This document shows, piece after piece, positions 9,351-18,868 of a stretch of DNA of 64,000 nt (positions are counted from its first letter, which is position 1; every line of letters begins with the position of its first letter). The notes beneath the pieces were generated by a model that did no database searches, was not told the DNA's origin, and saw nothing but the letters and a program-made list of their open reading frames with translations. Source of the DNA: Sinorhizobium sp. BG8 (GTDB lineage: Bacteria; Pseudomonadota; Alphaproteobacteria; Rhizobiales; Rhizobiaceae); assembly GCF_016864555.1 (NCBI RefSeq), contig NZ_CP044011.1:2437501-2501500 (forward strand), given 5' to 3'. The translations under genes were made by a program, and so were the position numbers.

Positions 9351-10238
9351 TCAGCCGGAAAGTGCGGCCAGCAGTTCAGTGCCGAGATGCGACTTCATGA
9401 ATTTTTCTGGCCCGACGAGGTAGTAGCCACGCTCAGAGGTCAGCGGCTCGTGGTCAAGCTCGACGAGCAGGCCACTTGACACCAGGTCGTCGATGACGCC
9501 CCGCCATCCGAGAGCGACGCCGTGCCCTAACAGGGCCTCGTGGATGGCGATGCCGTGATTGGACACCTCGATGCCTGGTGCGGCGCGAATTGCGTGGGGA
9601 GCGCGGCGCGATTTCCAATCATTCCAGTTAAACCAACGCCTCTCCGAGTCCTCGAGATGGATCAGAGGCCCTTGCATGAAGATGTCCCCCATCGACAGAG
9701 AGGCGAGCTTAGTCGCGACGGAGGGGGCCGCAATCGGGACCACCGCTTCCGGGATCAATAACCTGGCCTCCATACCGTTCCAATGACCGTCACCGAAGAG
9801 GATTGCGCAGTCGACGTTGTCCATTGAAATATGGTGGTCGCGTTCGGCGGTCACGACCCTGACTGAGAGATCACTATCTCTGTTTCGCAGGTTCGCAAGT
9901 TTCGGCATCAGCCAGAACATCGCCAAGCCCGGATAGGTGCCGAGCGTCAGACTGGGTCCATTCGCCCGCTCCCGCAATGATCGGGTAGCGGTCGCGATAT
10001 CGGCAAGGGCGGATGCGATCCTTGCATGGTAAGCGAGAGCATCGGCGGTAGGCGTGGTGACCCCGCCATTCCTCTCGAACAGCGTGAGGCCAAGGTCATT
10101 CTCCAGTGCCTGTATCTGATGGCTGATCGCTGGCTGACCGACGTTCAACTCTCGCGCGGCGGCTGTGAACGTTCCCAGCCGAATGCATGCTTCAAATACA
10201 CGAAGAGCCTTTAAAGGCGGCAGATCACGCATTGACAT
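9351..10238 (-). CDS. LysR family transcriptional regulator (GcvA-like)
   Basis: A 295-residue LysR protein starting MSMRDLPPLKALRVFEACIR, the opening typical of GcvA-type regulators. The helix-turn-helix is FTAAARELNVGQPAISHQIQALENDLG. It is divergent from the GMC oxidoreductase/CoA-transferase pair (gap about 150 bases) and probably controls that pair. The effector domain is full length. Confidence 0.92.
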   Translation of the reverse strand: MSMRDLPPLKALRVFEACIRLGTFTAAARELNVGQPAISHQIQALENDLGLTLFERNGGVTTPTADALAYHARIASALADIATATRSLRERANGPSLTLGTYPGLAMFWLMPKLANLRNRDSDLSVRVVTAERDHHISMDNVDCAILFGDGHWNGMEARLLIPEAVVPIAAPSVATKLASLSMGDIFMQGPLIHLEDSERRWFNWNDWKSRRAPHAIRAAPGIEVSNHGIAIHEALLGHGVALGWRGVIDDLVSSGLLVELDHEPLTSERGYYLVGPEKFMKSHLGTELLAALSG

Positions 10239-10389
10239 CCCTAAGCACGGTACTCAAGCGATGACCTTACCATCGAAAAAAGTAATGGCGACATGATATT
10301 TTGCGCCATATCAGAATGGTCAGTTTCGTGGCAGATTTTGGCATCGAGGAGACCGCTTCTTCTGCGGTGGAAATCTGGATTTGAGCATC

Positions 10390-12069
10390 ATGCTTGAGGA
10401 ACTATTTGATTACATCGTCATCGGCGCGGGAACGGCAGGTTGCCTGCTGGCCAATCGTCTGAGCCGCGATCCCACCATGCGAGTCCTGCTTCTCGAGGCG
10501 GGCAAGAAGGACAACTACCCCTGGATTCATATTCCCGTGGGTTACCTGTACTGCATCGGCAACCCACGGACCGACTGGCTTTACAAAACCGAAGCGGACC
10601 CCGGCCTCAATGGCAGGACGCTCCGCTATCCGCGCGGCAAGACGCTCGGTGGATGCTCGTCGATCAACGGCATGATCTACATGCGCGGACAGGCCCGCGA
10701 TTACGACGCCTGGGCGACGGCGACTGGAGACGACAGTTGGTCTTGGAACGCGGTGTTGCCAAAATTCAAGGCGCACGAAGACCATTACAGGATGGACGGC
10801 GGAGCCGATCCAAAGACGGGCGGCAACAGCCGCTTCTCGGACATGCATGGCCATGGCGGTGAATGGCGCGTTGAGAAGCAAAGGCTCCGTTGGGACGTGC
10901 TCGAGGCCTTCGCCGAGGCCGCAGGCCAAGCCGGATTTCCCCGAACCGACGACTTCAACAGCGGCGACAACGAAGGTGTCGGCTATTTCGAGGTGAACCA
11001 GCGCTCCGGTTGGCGCTGGAATGCGTCGAAGGCTTTTCTGCGCCCGGCGAGAGCCCGCAAGAATCTGACGATCCTGACGGAGGCCCATGTCGAAAAGCTG
11101 GTGATCGACACCAATCCGAATGGCGGCAAGGTCTGCAAGGGAGTGATCCTGCACCACTCCGGCCGCCGGGTTGAATTTTCGGCACGCCGCGAGGTCATCT
11201 TGTCCGCAGGTGCCGTCGGATCGCCTCAAGTTCTTCAATTGTCCGGCATCGGCCCGGCCGCTCTCCTGCAAAAGCATGGCATCGACATCGCGGTCGACCT
11301 GCCCGGTGTCGGTGAGAACCTCCAGGATCACCTGCAAATCCGGGCCGTCTACAAGCTCAAGGGCGCGCGCACGCTCAACACAATCGCGAATTCAATGATC
11401 GGAAAGGCGATGATCGGTCTCGAATATGCGATGAAGCGTACCGGACCGATGAGCATGTCGCCGTCGCAATTGGGGGCCTTCACCCGATCCGACCCAAGCC
11501 AGGCCCATGCCAATCTCGAATACCACGTCCAGCCTCTGAGCCTCGATGCCTTCGGCGAACCTCTGCACGACTTTCCGGCATTGACCGCAAGCGTGTGCAA
11601 TCTCAATCCGACCAGCCGCGGCAGTGTCAAAATCCGCTCCGGCCGGATGGAGGACGCACCGATGATTTCCCCGAACTATCTGGCGACAGCAGAGGATCGG
11701 AAAGTCGCGGTGGACAGCTTGAGGCAGGTCCGCAAGATCGCCAGCCAGCCCGCTCTGCGCAAGTACGAGCCGGAGGAATGGAAGCCGGGTCCGCAATTCC
11801 AAACGGACGAAGAACTGGTGAAGCTCGCAGGCGACATAGCCAACACCATCTTCCACCCGGCGGGCACCGCCAAGATGGGAACTAATGCCGACCCCATGGC
11901 CGTTGTCGACAGCCGCCTGCGGGTACGAGGCATCGAAGGCCTTCGCATCGTCGATGCCAGCGTCATGCCGACCATCGTCAGTGGCAACACCAACTCGCCG
12001 ACCCTGATGATCGCCGAGAAGGCAGCCGGGATGATCATCGAGGACGCGCGCCACGTCGCCGTTGCCTGA
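10390..12069 (+). CDS. GMC family FAD oxidoreductase (choline dehydrogenase-like)
   Basis: About 559 residues. The FAD-binding loop is DYIVIGAGTAGCLLANRLS near the N-terminus. GMC signatures follow (GKTLGGCSSINGMIYMRG, GAVGSPQVLQLSGIGP). The C-terminal block contains FHPAGTAKMG, which holds the catalytic His, and GLRIVDASVMPTIVSGNTNSPTLMIAEKAA. An in-frame TTG at 10381 would add three residues; I prefer the ATG at 10390. It is 33 bases upstream of a double CoA-transferase, so the pair may oxidise an alcohol and then activate the acid as a CoA ester. Substrate unknown. Confidence 0.92.
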   Translation: MLEELFDYIVIGAGTAGCLLANRLSRDPTMRVLLLEAGKKDNYPWIHIPVGYLYCIGNPRTDWLYKTEADPGLNGRTLRYPRGKTLGGCSSINGMIYMRGQARDYDAWATATGDDSWSWNAVLPKFKAHEDHYRMDGGADPKTGGNSRFSDMHGHGGEWRVEKQRLRWDVLEAFAEAAGQAGFPRTDDFNSGDNEGVGYFEVNQRSGWRWNASKAFLRPARARKNLTILTEAHVEKLVIDTNPNGGKVCKGVILHHSGRRVEFSARREVILSAGAVGSPQVLQLSGIGPAALLQKHGIDIAVDLPGVGENLQDHLQIRAVYKLKGARTLNTIANSMIGKAMIGLEYAMKRTGPMSMSPSQLGAFTRSDPSQAHANLEYHVQPLSLDAFGEPLHDFPALTASVCNLNPTSRGSVKIRSGRMEDAPMISPNYLATAEDRKVAVDSLRQVRKIASQPALRKYEPEEWKPGPQFQTDEELVKLAGDIANTIFHPAGTAKMGTNADPMAVVDSRLRVRGIEGLRIVDASVMPTIVSGNTNSPTLMIAEKAAGMIIEDARHVAVA

Positions 12070-12102
12070 ACCCCAAAACACATTTTCTGGGAGAATACGA
12101 CA

Positions 12103-14604
12103 ATGCGTGAAGCTCTTCCTTTCCATGGGGTCAAGGTCGTCGACTTCGGGCAGTACATCGCGGGTCCGGCCGTCGCCATGATCCTTGGCGATCTCGGCGC
12201 GACCGTCATTCACATTGACCCGCCCAACGGTACTCTTTGGGACAGCCCGGCTAACGCGACGCTGAATCGCAACAAACTGCTTGTCGAACTCGACCTGAAA
12301 ACCGACGGAGGCCGGACCGAGGCGCTGACGCTGATCGCCGAGGCCGACATAGTCATCGAGAACTTCCGCCCCGGCGTCATGAAGCGCCTCGGCATCGACT
12401 TCGCCGCGCTGCGGCAGACACGCCCCGAGCTCATCACTGTTTCCATCCCCGGGTTCGCCTCCAATGACGAACTTCGCCGCGAATGGCGGGCATTCGAATC
12501 CGTTATCGCGGCGTCTTCTGGCGTGTTTACGGACATGGGACTGAACCGGGTCCTGATGGGCGTGAACCCTTCCTTCTCGCCGCTGCCGCTGGCTTCCGCC
12601 TATGGCACGATGCTGGCCGCGTCCGCTGCGGCGCTCGCCCTCCAGGCCCGTGCGAAGACGGGCCTTGGCGATCAAATCGAAGTCCCTCTCGCCAGCGCCG
12701 TCATGGAGGGACTTTGCTACAATTCGATCAAGATCGAAGACTATCCCCTCCGTTACAAGACCCAGCGCGAACAGGAAATCGAAAGACGCCGTAGCGAAGG
12801 GCTGCCGATGGACGTTACCTACGACGATCTTCAGGCCTTCCTCGACCCCTTCTACCGCAGCTATCCATGCAAGGATGGCCGCAGCTTTTATGTCGTCTGC
12901 CCGAGCCACAAATTCCATGCCAAGCGGTGTCTGCAGACACTTGGCATCTACGACGAGCTCGTCGCCGAGGGCCTTCAGGAGGAACCCGACACTTATCTCC
13001 CCACCTCGGAATGGTCGTCCGATGTCTCTCTGGGGGTCTATCCACTGCCAAAATTCTGGGCCGACAAGATTTCCGAGCGGATGAAGACCGTCTTCCTGAC
13101 CCGGACGGCGAAGGAATGGGAACGCATTTTCGGCAAGGGGCAGTTTCCTGGCGCGCCGCACCGCTGGCTGCAGGAGTGGATCAGCGACGACCACGCCGAC
13201 ATGGCGGGGCTGATGATAGAGGTCGACGATCCCGTCTATGGCCGGATGATCCAGCCCGGTCCGATGGCCTGGCTCGAGGAGAGCGGCGAGGCCATGCTGG
13301 AACCGACACCCCGACGGAAGGCCGATTTCGACGAGGCGCTGTCGACTTTGCGGGCGGTGGGCTCCACGCTTCCGAAGAGTGCCGTGGCGAGCGAGAAGAA
13401 GTCAGGTTGGCTTGATGGGGTCAGGGTTCTCGACCTATGCAACGTCATCGCCGGCCCGCATTCGGTCTCATATCTCTCGCGCTTCGGGGCGGAGGTGATC
13501 AAGATCGATCCAGCGACGCCGCTGTTTGACTGCTGGAACACCGTCATCTTCGGCATGACCCATATGCGCGGAAAGAAGTCGGTGCTGCTCGACATCGGCT
13601 CCCCGGATGGAAGGAAGCTGTTCGAGGAACTCGTTCGTTCCGTGGACGTCGTTGTCTGGAATGCGACCGACCGCCAAGTCAAATCGAATGGTCTCGACGC
13701 AGAAGGCCTGAAGAAAATCAATCCCGATGCCATCTTCTGCCAGTTAGATTGCTTCGGCGGCGTCCGGAAGGGCACGCGAACCGACTACCTTGGCTACGAC
13801 GACCTCGTCCAGGCGGCGACCGGCATCATGCTCCGGTTCGGTGGCTCCATAACGACGCCGGAGGAGCATGCCCATGTCGGCACGATCGACGTGATGTGCG
13901 GCTTCGGTGCGGCGCTCGGCGTTGCCGCCGCGCTTTACCAGAAGCAAATGACTGGCAAGGTGGGCCGTGCACGCACTTCCCTCTCGGCTTTGAGCGGGCT
14001 GGCGCAGATGCCGTTCTGCTTTGATTTCCAAGGCCGCGCACCTTTCGACGAGCCGTCGGGTCCGGCTGCCCGCGGATACCATGCGCTTCATCGCCTCTAT
14101 AGGGCCGAGGATTGCTGGATCGTGATCGCCGCCTCGGAGAAGGACCTGCCGCGTTTCAAAAATGTCGAGAGTCTGGAGAGGATAGCCGCGATCGCCGAGC
14201 GCGAACGCTTCGAAGTCCTGAGCGCGATTATTGCGACCGCTCCGGCGAAACTATGGATGGAGCGCTTTCAAAAGGCAGGCATCGGAGCCGCGATCTGCGA
14301 CAACATCGAGGCGATCCGTGCCACGACCTCTCGTCCGGCCGACGGCACGCCTGGCACCGATCGCGGCAGCTACTCCTTCTCCGTCTATGCCGATCACCCC
14401 AGTGGGCACACGGTGACACATCTCGACCCTTATGCGGTCCGGCCCGTACATGGCGTAATCTATGCGCGACCGCCCGCCGAAAAGTATGGCGCGTCGACCC
14501 GAGAAGTCGTCAAGGCTCTTGGCCTGACCGACGCTGCCGTCGATGAACTCTTCACTGGTCGGACGATCAGTGAAAGCTGGAGTGGAGAATACCTTCCGAG
14601 TTGA
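12103..14604 (+). CDS. Tandem-domain CaiB/BaiF family CoA-transferase
   Basis: An 833-residue protein with two class III CoA-transferase units. The first begins VKVVDFGQYIAGPAVAMILGDLGATVIHIDPP (residues 8-39) and the second begins GWLDGVRVLDLCNVIAGPHSVSYLSRFGAEVIKIDP near residue 430. Each has the GPxxxxxLxxxGAxVI(H/K)I(D/E)P entry motif and an 'ENFRPG'-like or degenerate 'WNATDRQ' block. Usual family members are about 400 residues and dimerise as interlocked rings, so this looks like a covalent dimer. Catalytic aspartate positions should be checked in both halves, because the second half diverges at the ENF motif. Confidence 0.9.
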   Translation: MREALPFHGVKVVDFGQYIAGPAVAMILGDLGATVIHIDPPNGTLWDSPANATLNRNKLLVELDLKTDGGRTEALTLIAEADIVIENFRPGVMKRLGIDFAALRQTRPELITVSIPGFASNDELRREWRAFESVIAASSGVFTDMGLNRVLMGVNPSFSPLPLASAYGTMLAASAAALALQARAKTGLGDQIEVPLASAVMEGLCYNSIKIEDYPLRYKTQREQEIERRRSEGLPMDVTYDDLQAFLDPFYRSYPCKDGRSFYVVCPSHKFHAKRCLQTLGIYDELVAEGLQEEPDTYLPTSEWSSDVSLGVYPLPKFWADKISERMKTVFLTRTAKEWERIFGKGQFPGAPHRWLQEWISDDHADMAGLMIEVDDPVYGRMIQPGPMAWLEESGEAMLEPTPRRKADFDEALSTLRAVGSTLPKSAVASEKKSGWLDGVRVLDLCNVIAGPHSVSYLSRFGAEVIKIDPATPLFDCWNTVIFGMTHMRGKKSVLLDIGSPDGRKLFEELVRSVDVVVWNATDRQVKSNGLDAEGLKKINPDAIFCQLDCFGGVRKGTRTDYLGYDDLVQAATGIMLRFGGSITTPEEHAHVGTIDVMCGFGAALGVAAALYQKQMTGKVGRARTSLSALSGLAQMPFCFDFQGRAPFDEPSGPAARGYHALHRLYRAEDCWIVIAASEKDLPRFKNVESLERIAAIAERERFEVLSAIIATAPAKLWMERFQKAGIGAAICDNIEAIRATTSRPADGTPGTDRGSYSFSVYADHPSGHTVTHLDPYAVRPVHGVIYARPPAEKYGASTREVVKALGLTDAAVDELFTGRTISESWSGEYLPS

Positions 14605-14800
14605 ACTTTATCTTCTTGTGAGCTTGTCGTTACGCAAGAGCTAGAACGCGGCCGCTATGGCCCGACGCCAGACGTGGGCACATCGGTGGCACGACCGCCT
14701 CCAACTATTTCGCGCCAGAAGTGGACAGGCCGGTGACGGCCCGGTGAATCCTTGCGTCACGTGTTTTCCTGAAGGCCACGGTGGCCGAAGGAGAACTCAG

Positions 14801-15433
14801 ATGGGTATTGCACAATACGATCCTGCCGCATTGGGCCGACCGGCATGGAACGCCGGCCGAAAGGTGGGCGTCAAGAAGCCCCTGAAACAGCGCCAGATTT
14901 GGGCGATCCGCTTCTTCCTAGACCGGGAGGGGCACATGAGAGATCGCGCGCTGTTTGATCTCGCAATCGACAGTAAGCTCCGGGGCTGCGATCTCGCTAA
15001 GATCAAAATCGGGACCCTCGTCACAGGCCAAGAAGTTCGAACCCGCGCCATGGTCGTTCAGCAGAAGACCAGTCGTCCCGTACAGTTCGAGATCACGACC
15101 GAAGTGAGGGCAAGCCTGCTTGCTTGGCTTGAACGGAGAGGTGGAACAGTTGACGACTACGCCTTTCCCAGTCGTGTCGATCGTGCCGATCATCTTAGCA
15201 CTCGTCAGTATGCCCGGTTGGTCGATGAGTGGGTGACTGCCATTGGGCTAAGACGCGAAGACTACGGCACGCACTCGCTTCGACGCACGAAGGCCGCGAT
15301 GATCTACAAAGCGACGGGCAATCTTCGTGCAATCCAGATATTGCTCGGTCATACCAAGATTGAGAACACGGTCAGGTACCTTGGTGTGGACATCGAGGAT
15401 GCGCTGGAACTAGCGGAGCATACCGAGATTTGA
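14801..15433 (+). CDS. Small tyrosine recombinase / site-specific integrase
   Basis: About 210 residues. I start at 14801 because GGAGAA lies 6 bases upstream; an earlier in-frame start at 14657 gives a non-conserved extension. The C-terminal catalytic domain shows the R, H-x-x-R and Y boxes: LRGCDLAKIKIGTL, YGTHSLRRTKAAMIYK, ILLGHTKIENTVRYLGV. The N-terminal core-binding domain is very short, as in the stand-alone integrases common in Rhizobiales and sphingomonads. It may mark the edge of a mobile segment. A GC-rich hairpin follows its stop. Confidence 0.88.
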   Translation: MGIAQYDPAALGRPAWNAGRKVGVKKPLKQRQIWAIRFFLDREGHMRDRALFDLAIDSKLRGCDLAKIKIGTLVTGQEVRTRAMVVQQKTSRPVQFEITTEVRASLLAWLERRGGTVDDYAFPSRVDRADHLSTRQYARLVDEWVTAIGLRREDYGTHSLRRTKAAMIYKATGNLRAIQILLGHTKIENTVRYLGVDIEDALELAEHTEI

Positions 15434-15437
15434 CGGA

Positions 15438-15466
15438 GTGCGGCCCTGCACATAGCGGGGCCGCAC
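15438..15466 (+). terminator. GC-rich hairpin after integrase gene
   Basis: GTGCGGCCC pairs perfectly with GGGCCGCAC across an 11-base loop, starting 5 bases after the integrase stop. There is no T-run, so it could be a Rho-assisted terminator or a recombination-related hairpin. An AAAGCGGACATTCC word of the dispersed repeat family follows near 15553. Confidence 0.4.
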
Positions 15467-15617
15467 CTCCCAGAGCGATGTTTCCGTGTTTGCAGACTGC
15501 GCGGTCGGCTATGCGCCTTCTACTTCGCCATTCAGCGCATTCGAGTTCCCGCCTAAAAGCGGACATTCCGCTCAACCGTCGAGCATACTCGTATTACACA
15601 ACGGCAGCCGCTGCGCC

Positions 15618-16514
15618 TCAACTTCTATAACGAACGGCCTCGACGAATAGAGTGAAGGCCGGGGACGAGTGCCGCCTGCTCGGATAGTACAGGTGATAGC
15701 CGGGAAGCGGCGGCGTGCTTTCCTCCAAAACCCTGATTAGACGTCCGGTAGCAAGGTGATCCGTCACCTGGTCGAGGGGCATGTAGGCGAGCCCCAGTCC
15801 ATCAAGTGCGGCATCAAGGATCAGGTCGATCGTGTTGAAGACCAGCGGGCCGTCGACATGGACCCTGACCTCGCGCCCTCGCTCGATGAATCGCCACGCG
15901 CTCAAGACACCAGTCGTTGGAAGACGCAAATTGATGCCGCGATGATCGATGAGCTGCTCAGGATTGTCAGGAACGGGATATGTCGTGAAGTATTCCGGAG
16001 AGCCGACGATCGCCATCGGCACATCCGGGCTCATCCGGACCGCGATCATATCCTTGGCAACCTGTTCGCCCAGTCGAACCCCAGCATCGAAACGATCGGC
16101 AACGACGTCGACCAAACCATAATCGACGATCACCTCGACATTGATGTCGGGATATTTCGTCAACAATCGTGTGAGTGCGGGCCGAATGATGGTTTTCGCC
16201 GCATGTTCGACCGAGGTGATGCGGATCGATCCTGCTGGTTTATCCCTGAACGCGCTCAGGTCCGCGAAGCTCTGGTCGAGCTCGCGGAGCATCGGCGTCA
16301 GTGTTTGCACCAGCCGTTCGCCCGCTTCCGTAGGCGCAACGCTACGCGAGGTTCGCGCCAGAAGCCGGACACCCAGCCGCTCTTCCAGGCGACGGACAAT
16401 GCCGCTGAGCGCAGACTGCGAGAGCCCGAGCTTCAACGCCGCCCGCGTAAAATTGCGTTCATCGGCCACCACGACGAAGGCCGTCAGGTCAGCCATATCC
16501 TGTCTATCCATCAA
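15618..16514 (-). CDS. LysR family transcriptional regulator
   Basis: A 298-residue LysR protein with the helix-turn-helix FTRAALKLGLSQSALSGIVRRLEERLGVRLLARTSRSVAPT and a complete effector domain. It is divergent from the tandem hydrolase genes at 16634 and 17635. A perfect CTATCAT/ATGATAG dyad lies between them and is the probable binding site. Confidence 0.93.
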   Translation of the reverse strand: MMDRQDMADLTAFVVVADERNFTRAALKLGLSQSALSGIVRRLEERLGVRLLARTSRSVAPTEAGERLVQTLTPMLRELDQSFADLSAFRDKPAGSIRITSVEHAAKTIIRPALTRLLTKYPDINVEVIVDYGLVDVVADRFDAGVRLGEQVAKDMIAVRMSPDVPMAIVGSPEYFTTYPVPDNPEQLIDHRGINLRLPTTGVLSAWRFIERGREVRVHVDGPLVFNTIDLILDAALDGLGLAYMPLDQVTDHLATGRLIRVLEESTPPLPGYHLYYPSRRHSSPAFTLFVEAVRYRS

Positions 16515-16543
16515 TCATCTCAGTGATAGGTTCATGCATTTCT

Positions 16544-16560
16544 CTATCATGGAATGATAG
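16544..16560. promoter_or_regulatory. Operator-like dyad CTATCAT-GGA-ATGATAG
   Basis: A perfect 7-base-arm inverted repeat in the divergent region between the LysR gene (15618-16514) and the hydrolase pair. A partial second copy, GTGATAGG, lies 15-20 bases away near 16523. LysR proteins commonly bind paired sites like this. Function inferred from placement. Confidence 0.5.
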
Positions 16561-16633
16561 GCGGGTCGGCGGTATCTTTCCAGTCATCCACTTCTGGCGC
16601 GAAAGCGGCCAGAGACAACAAGAGGAGATGACA

Positions 16634-17581
16634 ATGGGAAAGATCAGTTTCGTGAACTCGAACAACCCGACCATCACCATGTCGGCATTCATCAACTTCC
16701 CCACAGGTTTCAGCGAGGGCGGCAAGTATCCGGCCGTCGTCGTGTCCCATCCGGGCGGCGGCGTGAAGGAGCAGACTGCCGGGACTTACGCCCGTAAGCT
16801 CGCTGAGGCGGGCTTCGTAGCGATCGCTTATGATGCATCCTATCAGGGCGAGAGTGGCGGCGAACCCCGCCAGCTCGAGAACCCTTACATTCGCACCGAA
16901 GATATAAGCGCCGTCATCGATTACCTGACGACGCTTGCCTATATCGATCAGGATCGTATCGGCGCGATGGGCATCTGCGCAGGTGCTGGCTACACCGCCA
17001 ATGCCGCTATCCAGGATCGCCGCATCAAGGCCGTCGGCACCGTCAGCGCGGTGAATATCGGCTCGATGTTCCGCAACGGTTGGGAAAACAACGTCAAGGA
17101 CATCGACGCTCTTGCCTATATCGAGGCGGGCTCGAATGCCCGGACCACGGATGCCGCCAGCGCCGAGAAGGGCCGGATGCCGCTCGCACCGCTGAAAGAA
17201 GAGGATGCGCCGAACGAAGAACTGCGTCAGGCCTGGGAATACTACCACACGCCCCGCGCCGAATATCCGACCGCTCCCGGCTTTGCCACGCTACGCAGCC
17301 TCAACCAAATCATCACCTATGATGCCTATCACATGGCCGAGGTTTACCTGACGCAGCCTCTGCAGATCGTGGTCGGCAGCAAGGCTGGCAGCAAGTGGAT
17401 GAGCGATGATCTCCTGAAGCGTGCGGCATCGCAGGACAAGGCGCTTCATGTCGTTGAAGGCGCAAACCACATGGAACTCTATGACGGTGAAAAATACGTC
17501 ACCGAAGCAGTGTCGGTACTCGCACCATTCTTCCAAACCAGGCTTGTGGCCATAGAGACTTCGCGGCAAGCCGCTGAATGA
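16634..17581 (+). CDS. Alpha/beta hydrolase (dienelactone-hydrolase-like)
   Basis: About 315 residues. The start at 16634 is preceded by AGAGGAG 6-7 bases upstream; an earlier start at 16523 would overlap the dyad. It shows the strand VVVSHPGGGVKEQ, the nucleophile region MGICAGAGYTANAA (where Cys replaces the usual Ser, as in dienelactone hydrolases) and the late His in VVEGANHMELYD. Related proteins are annotated as YcjY/DLH-type hydrolases. It forms a pair with the paralogue at 17635, probably controlled by the divergent LysR. Confidence 0.88.
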   Translation: MGKISFVNSNNPTITMSAFINFPTGFSEGGKYPAVVVSHPGGGVKEQTAGTYARKLAEAGFVAIAYDASYQGESGGEPRQLENPYIRTEDISAVIDYLTTLAYIDQDRIGAMGICAGAGYTANAAIQDRRIKAVGTVSAVNIGSMFRNGWENNVKDIDALAYIEAGSNARTTDAASAEKGRMPLAPLKEEDAPNEELRQAWEYYHTPRAEYPTAPGFATLRSLNQIITYDAYHMAEVYLTQPLQIVVGSKAGSKWMSDDLLKRAASQDKALHVVEGANHMELYDGEKYVTEAVSVLAPFFQTRLVAIETSRQAAE

Positions 17582-17634
17582 CTGAACTCCGGTGAACGGC
17601 TCGTGTGGCGCACTAAACGGAACAGGAGAGACAC

Positions 17635-18597
17635 ATGGAAACGGTTAGCATTCGAAACCCTGGCATGTACTGGGATATCGCCGCCAACATTCATTTCCCG
17701 CCAGATTTTAGTGCCCAAAGGCGATATCCGGCTGTGGTTTCGAACCACCCTATCGGTAGCTGCAAGGAACAGACATCTGGCAATGTCTACGGCGCGGCAC
17801 TGGCCAGGGCGGGCTTTGTGGTCATCGTCCCTGATGCCAGCTTCCAGGGCGGCAGTGGTGGGGAACCGCGGTGGATCGAAGACCCCGAGCAGCGGGTCAA
17901 GGACTACCGTGATGTGATCGACTACACTCAGTCCCTGCCTTACATCGATCCTGACCGGATCGGTATTCTCGGCATCTGCGGCGGTGGTGGCTACTCGATC
18001 AAGGCTACGATCATCGACAAGCGGATCAAGGCGCTGGTCAGCATCACGGGCGTGAACTTCGGACGGCTGATGCGCGAAGGGTTCAGCAACTTCGATCCTG
18101 TCGAGGCGCTCGAAGGAATGGCTACACAGCGCACGGCCGAGAACGGCGGGGCAGAAGAGCGCATCAACGTCTTCCTGCCTACCAGCGTGGAAGACGGAAA
18201 GGCAGCGGGTATCGCCGACATCGATGTGCTGGAAGCGACCGACTATTACCGAAACAGATGCCCGGCCGAGGGATCGGGCACCCGGATGCTGGTCTCCCAT
18301 GCCGCACCCGCTATCGCCTGGGATGCATTTGCGTTCTCTGAAACATTGCTGACGCAGCCGATGATGGTCGTGTTCGGCGACAAACCCGGTGGCTTCGGAG
18401 CCTATCGCGACGGCATGGAAATCTATGGCCGTGCGGCATCGAAGAAAAAGGAACTGGTCGTGGTCGAAGGCTGGTCGCATTATGATCTGTATGACAATCC
18501 AACCCCGACCGGAATTGCGCTAAACCGCATCATTCCGTTCCTCAAACAGCATCTTGGTGAAACCGCAGTATCCCACCTCACGGCGGCGGCGGAGTAA
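17635..18597 (+). CDS. Alpha/beta hydrolase, paralogue of upstream gene
   Basis: A 320-residue paralogue of the preceding protein, sharing VVSNHPIGSCKEQ, GILGICGGGGYSIKA (again Cys at the nucleophile position) and VVEGWSHYDLYDN. It lies 53 bases downstream with its own GGAG site. The two copies have diverged widely outside the catalytic blocks, so they probably act on different substrates and not as a recent duplication. Confidence 0.87.
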   Translation: METVSIRNPGMYWDIAANIHFPPDFSAQRRYPAVVSNHPIGSCKEQTSGNVYGAALARAGFVVIVPDASFQGGSGGEPRWIEDPEQRVKDYRDVIDYTQSLPYIDPDRIGILGICGGGGYSIKATIIDKRIKALVSITGVNFGRLMREGFSNFDPVEALEGMATQRTAENGGAEERINVFLPTSVEDGKAAGIADIDVLEATDYYRNRCPAEGSGTRMLVSHAAPAIAWDAFAFSETLLTQPMMVVFGDKPGGFGAYRDGMEIYGRAASKKKELVVVEGWSHYDLYDNPTPTGIALNRIIPFLKQHLGETAVSHLTAAAE

Positions 18598-18604
18598 GGT
18601 GGTC

Positions 18605-18637
18605 GGCACGGTTCCCACATCTGGGGCCGTGCCTTCT
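18605..18637 (+). terminator. Probable terminator after hydrolase pair
   Basis: GGCACGG pairs with CCGTGCC, with inner CCC/GGG pairing, followed by TTCT. It begins 8 bases after the stop of the second hydrolase gene. The T-tail is short. Confidence 0.5.
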
Positions 18638-18868
18638 GCCGTTGTTCACGCAAGAAACATACGGCGAAAAGATCGGTTCGCCGGACACATGGCGGATGTG
18701 CGTTCCCATAATGGTCATCGAGCCAGCGGCCGCCGTTGCCGCAAAGCGGACATGACGCAGTGAGCACAGTCCCGCGATCTCGGCCTTGCAGGGCCGTCGC
18801 CTAAAACGGGACTTGGTTTGTCCAACCGAGCCCCGTGCTTTGAAGTGCGTTCAAGTCCCGCCGAATTG

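Noticed and set aside
11392-13194. 600-codon open frame on the minus strand
   Set aside because: It overlaps the well-supported GMC oxidase and CoA-transferase genes in antisense; long antisense frames are expected in GC-rich DNA, and it has no protein motifs.
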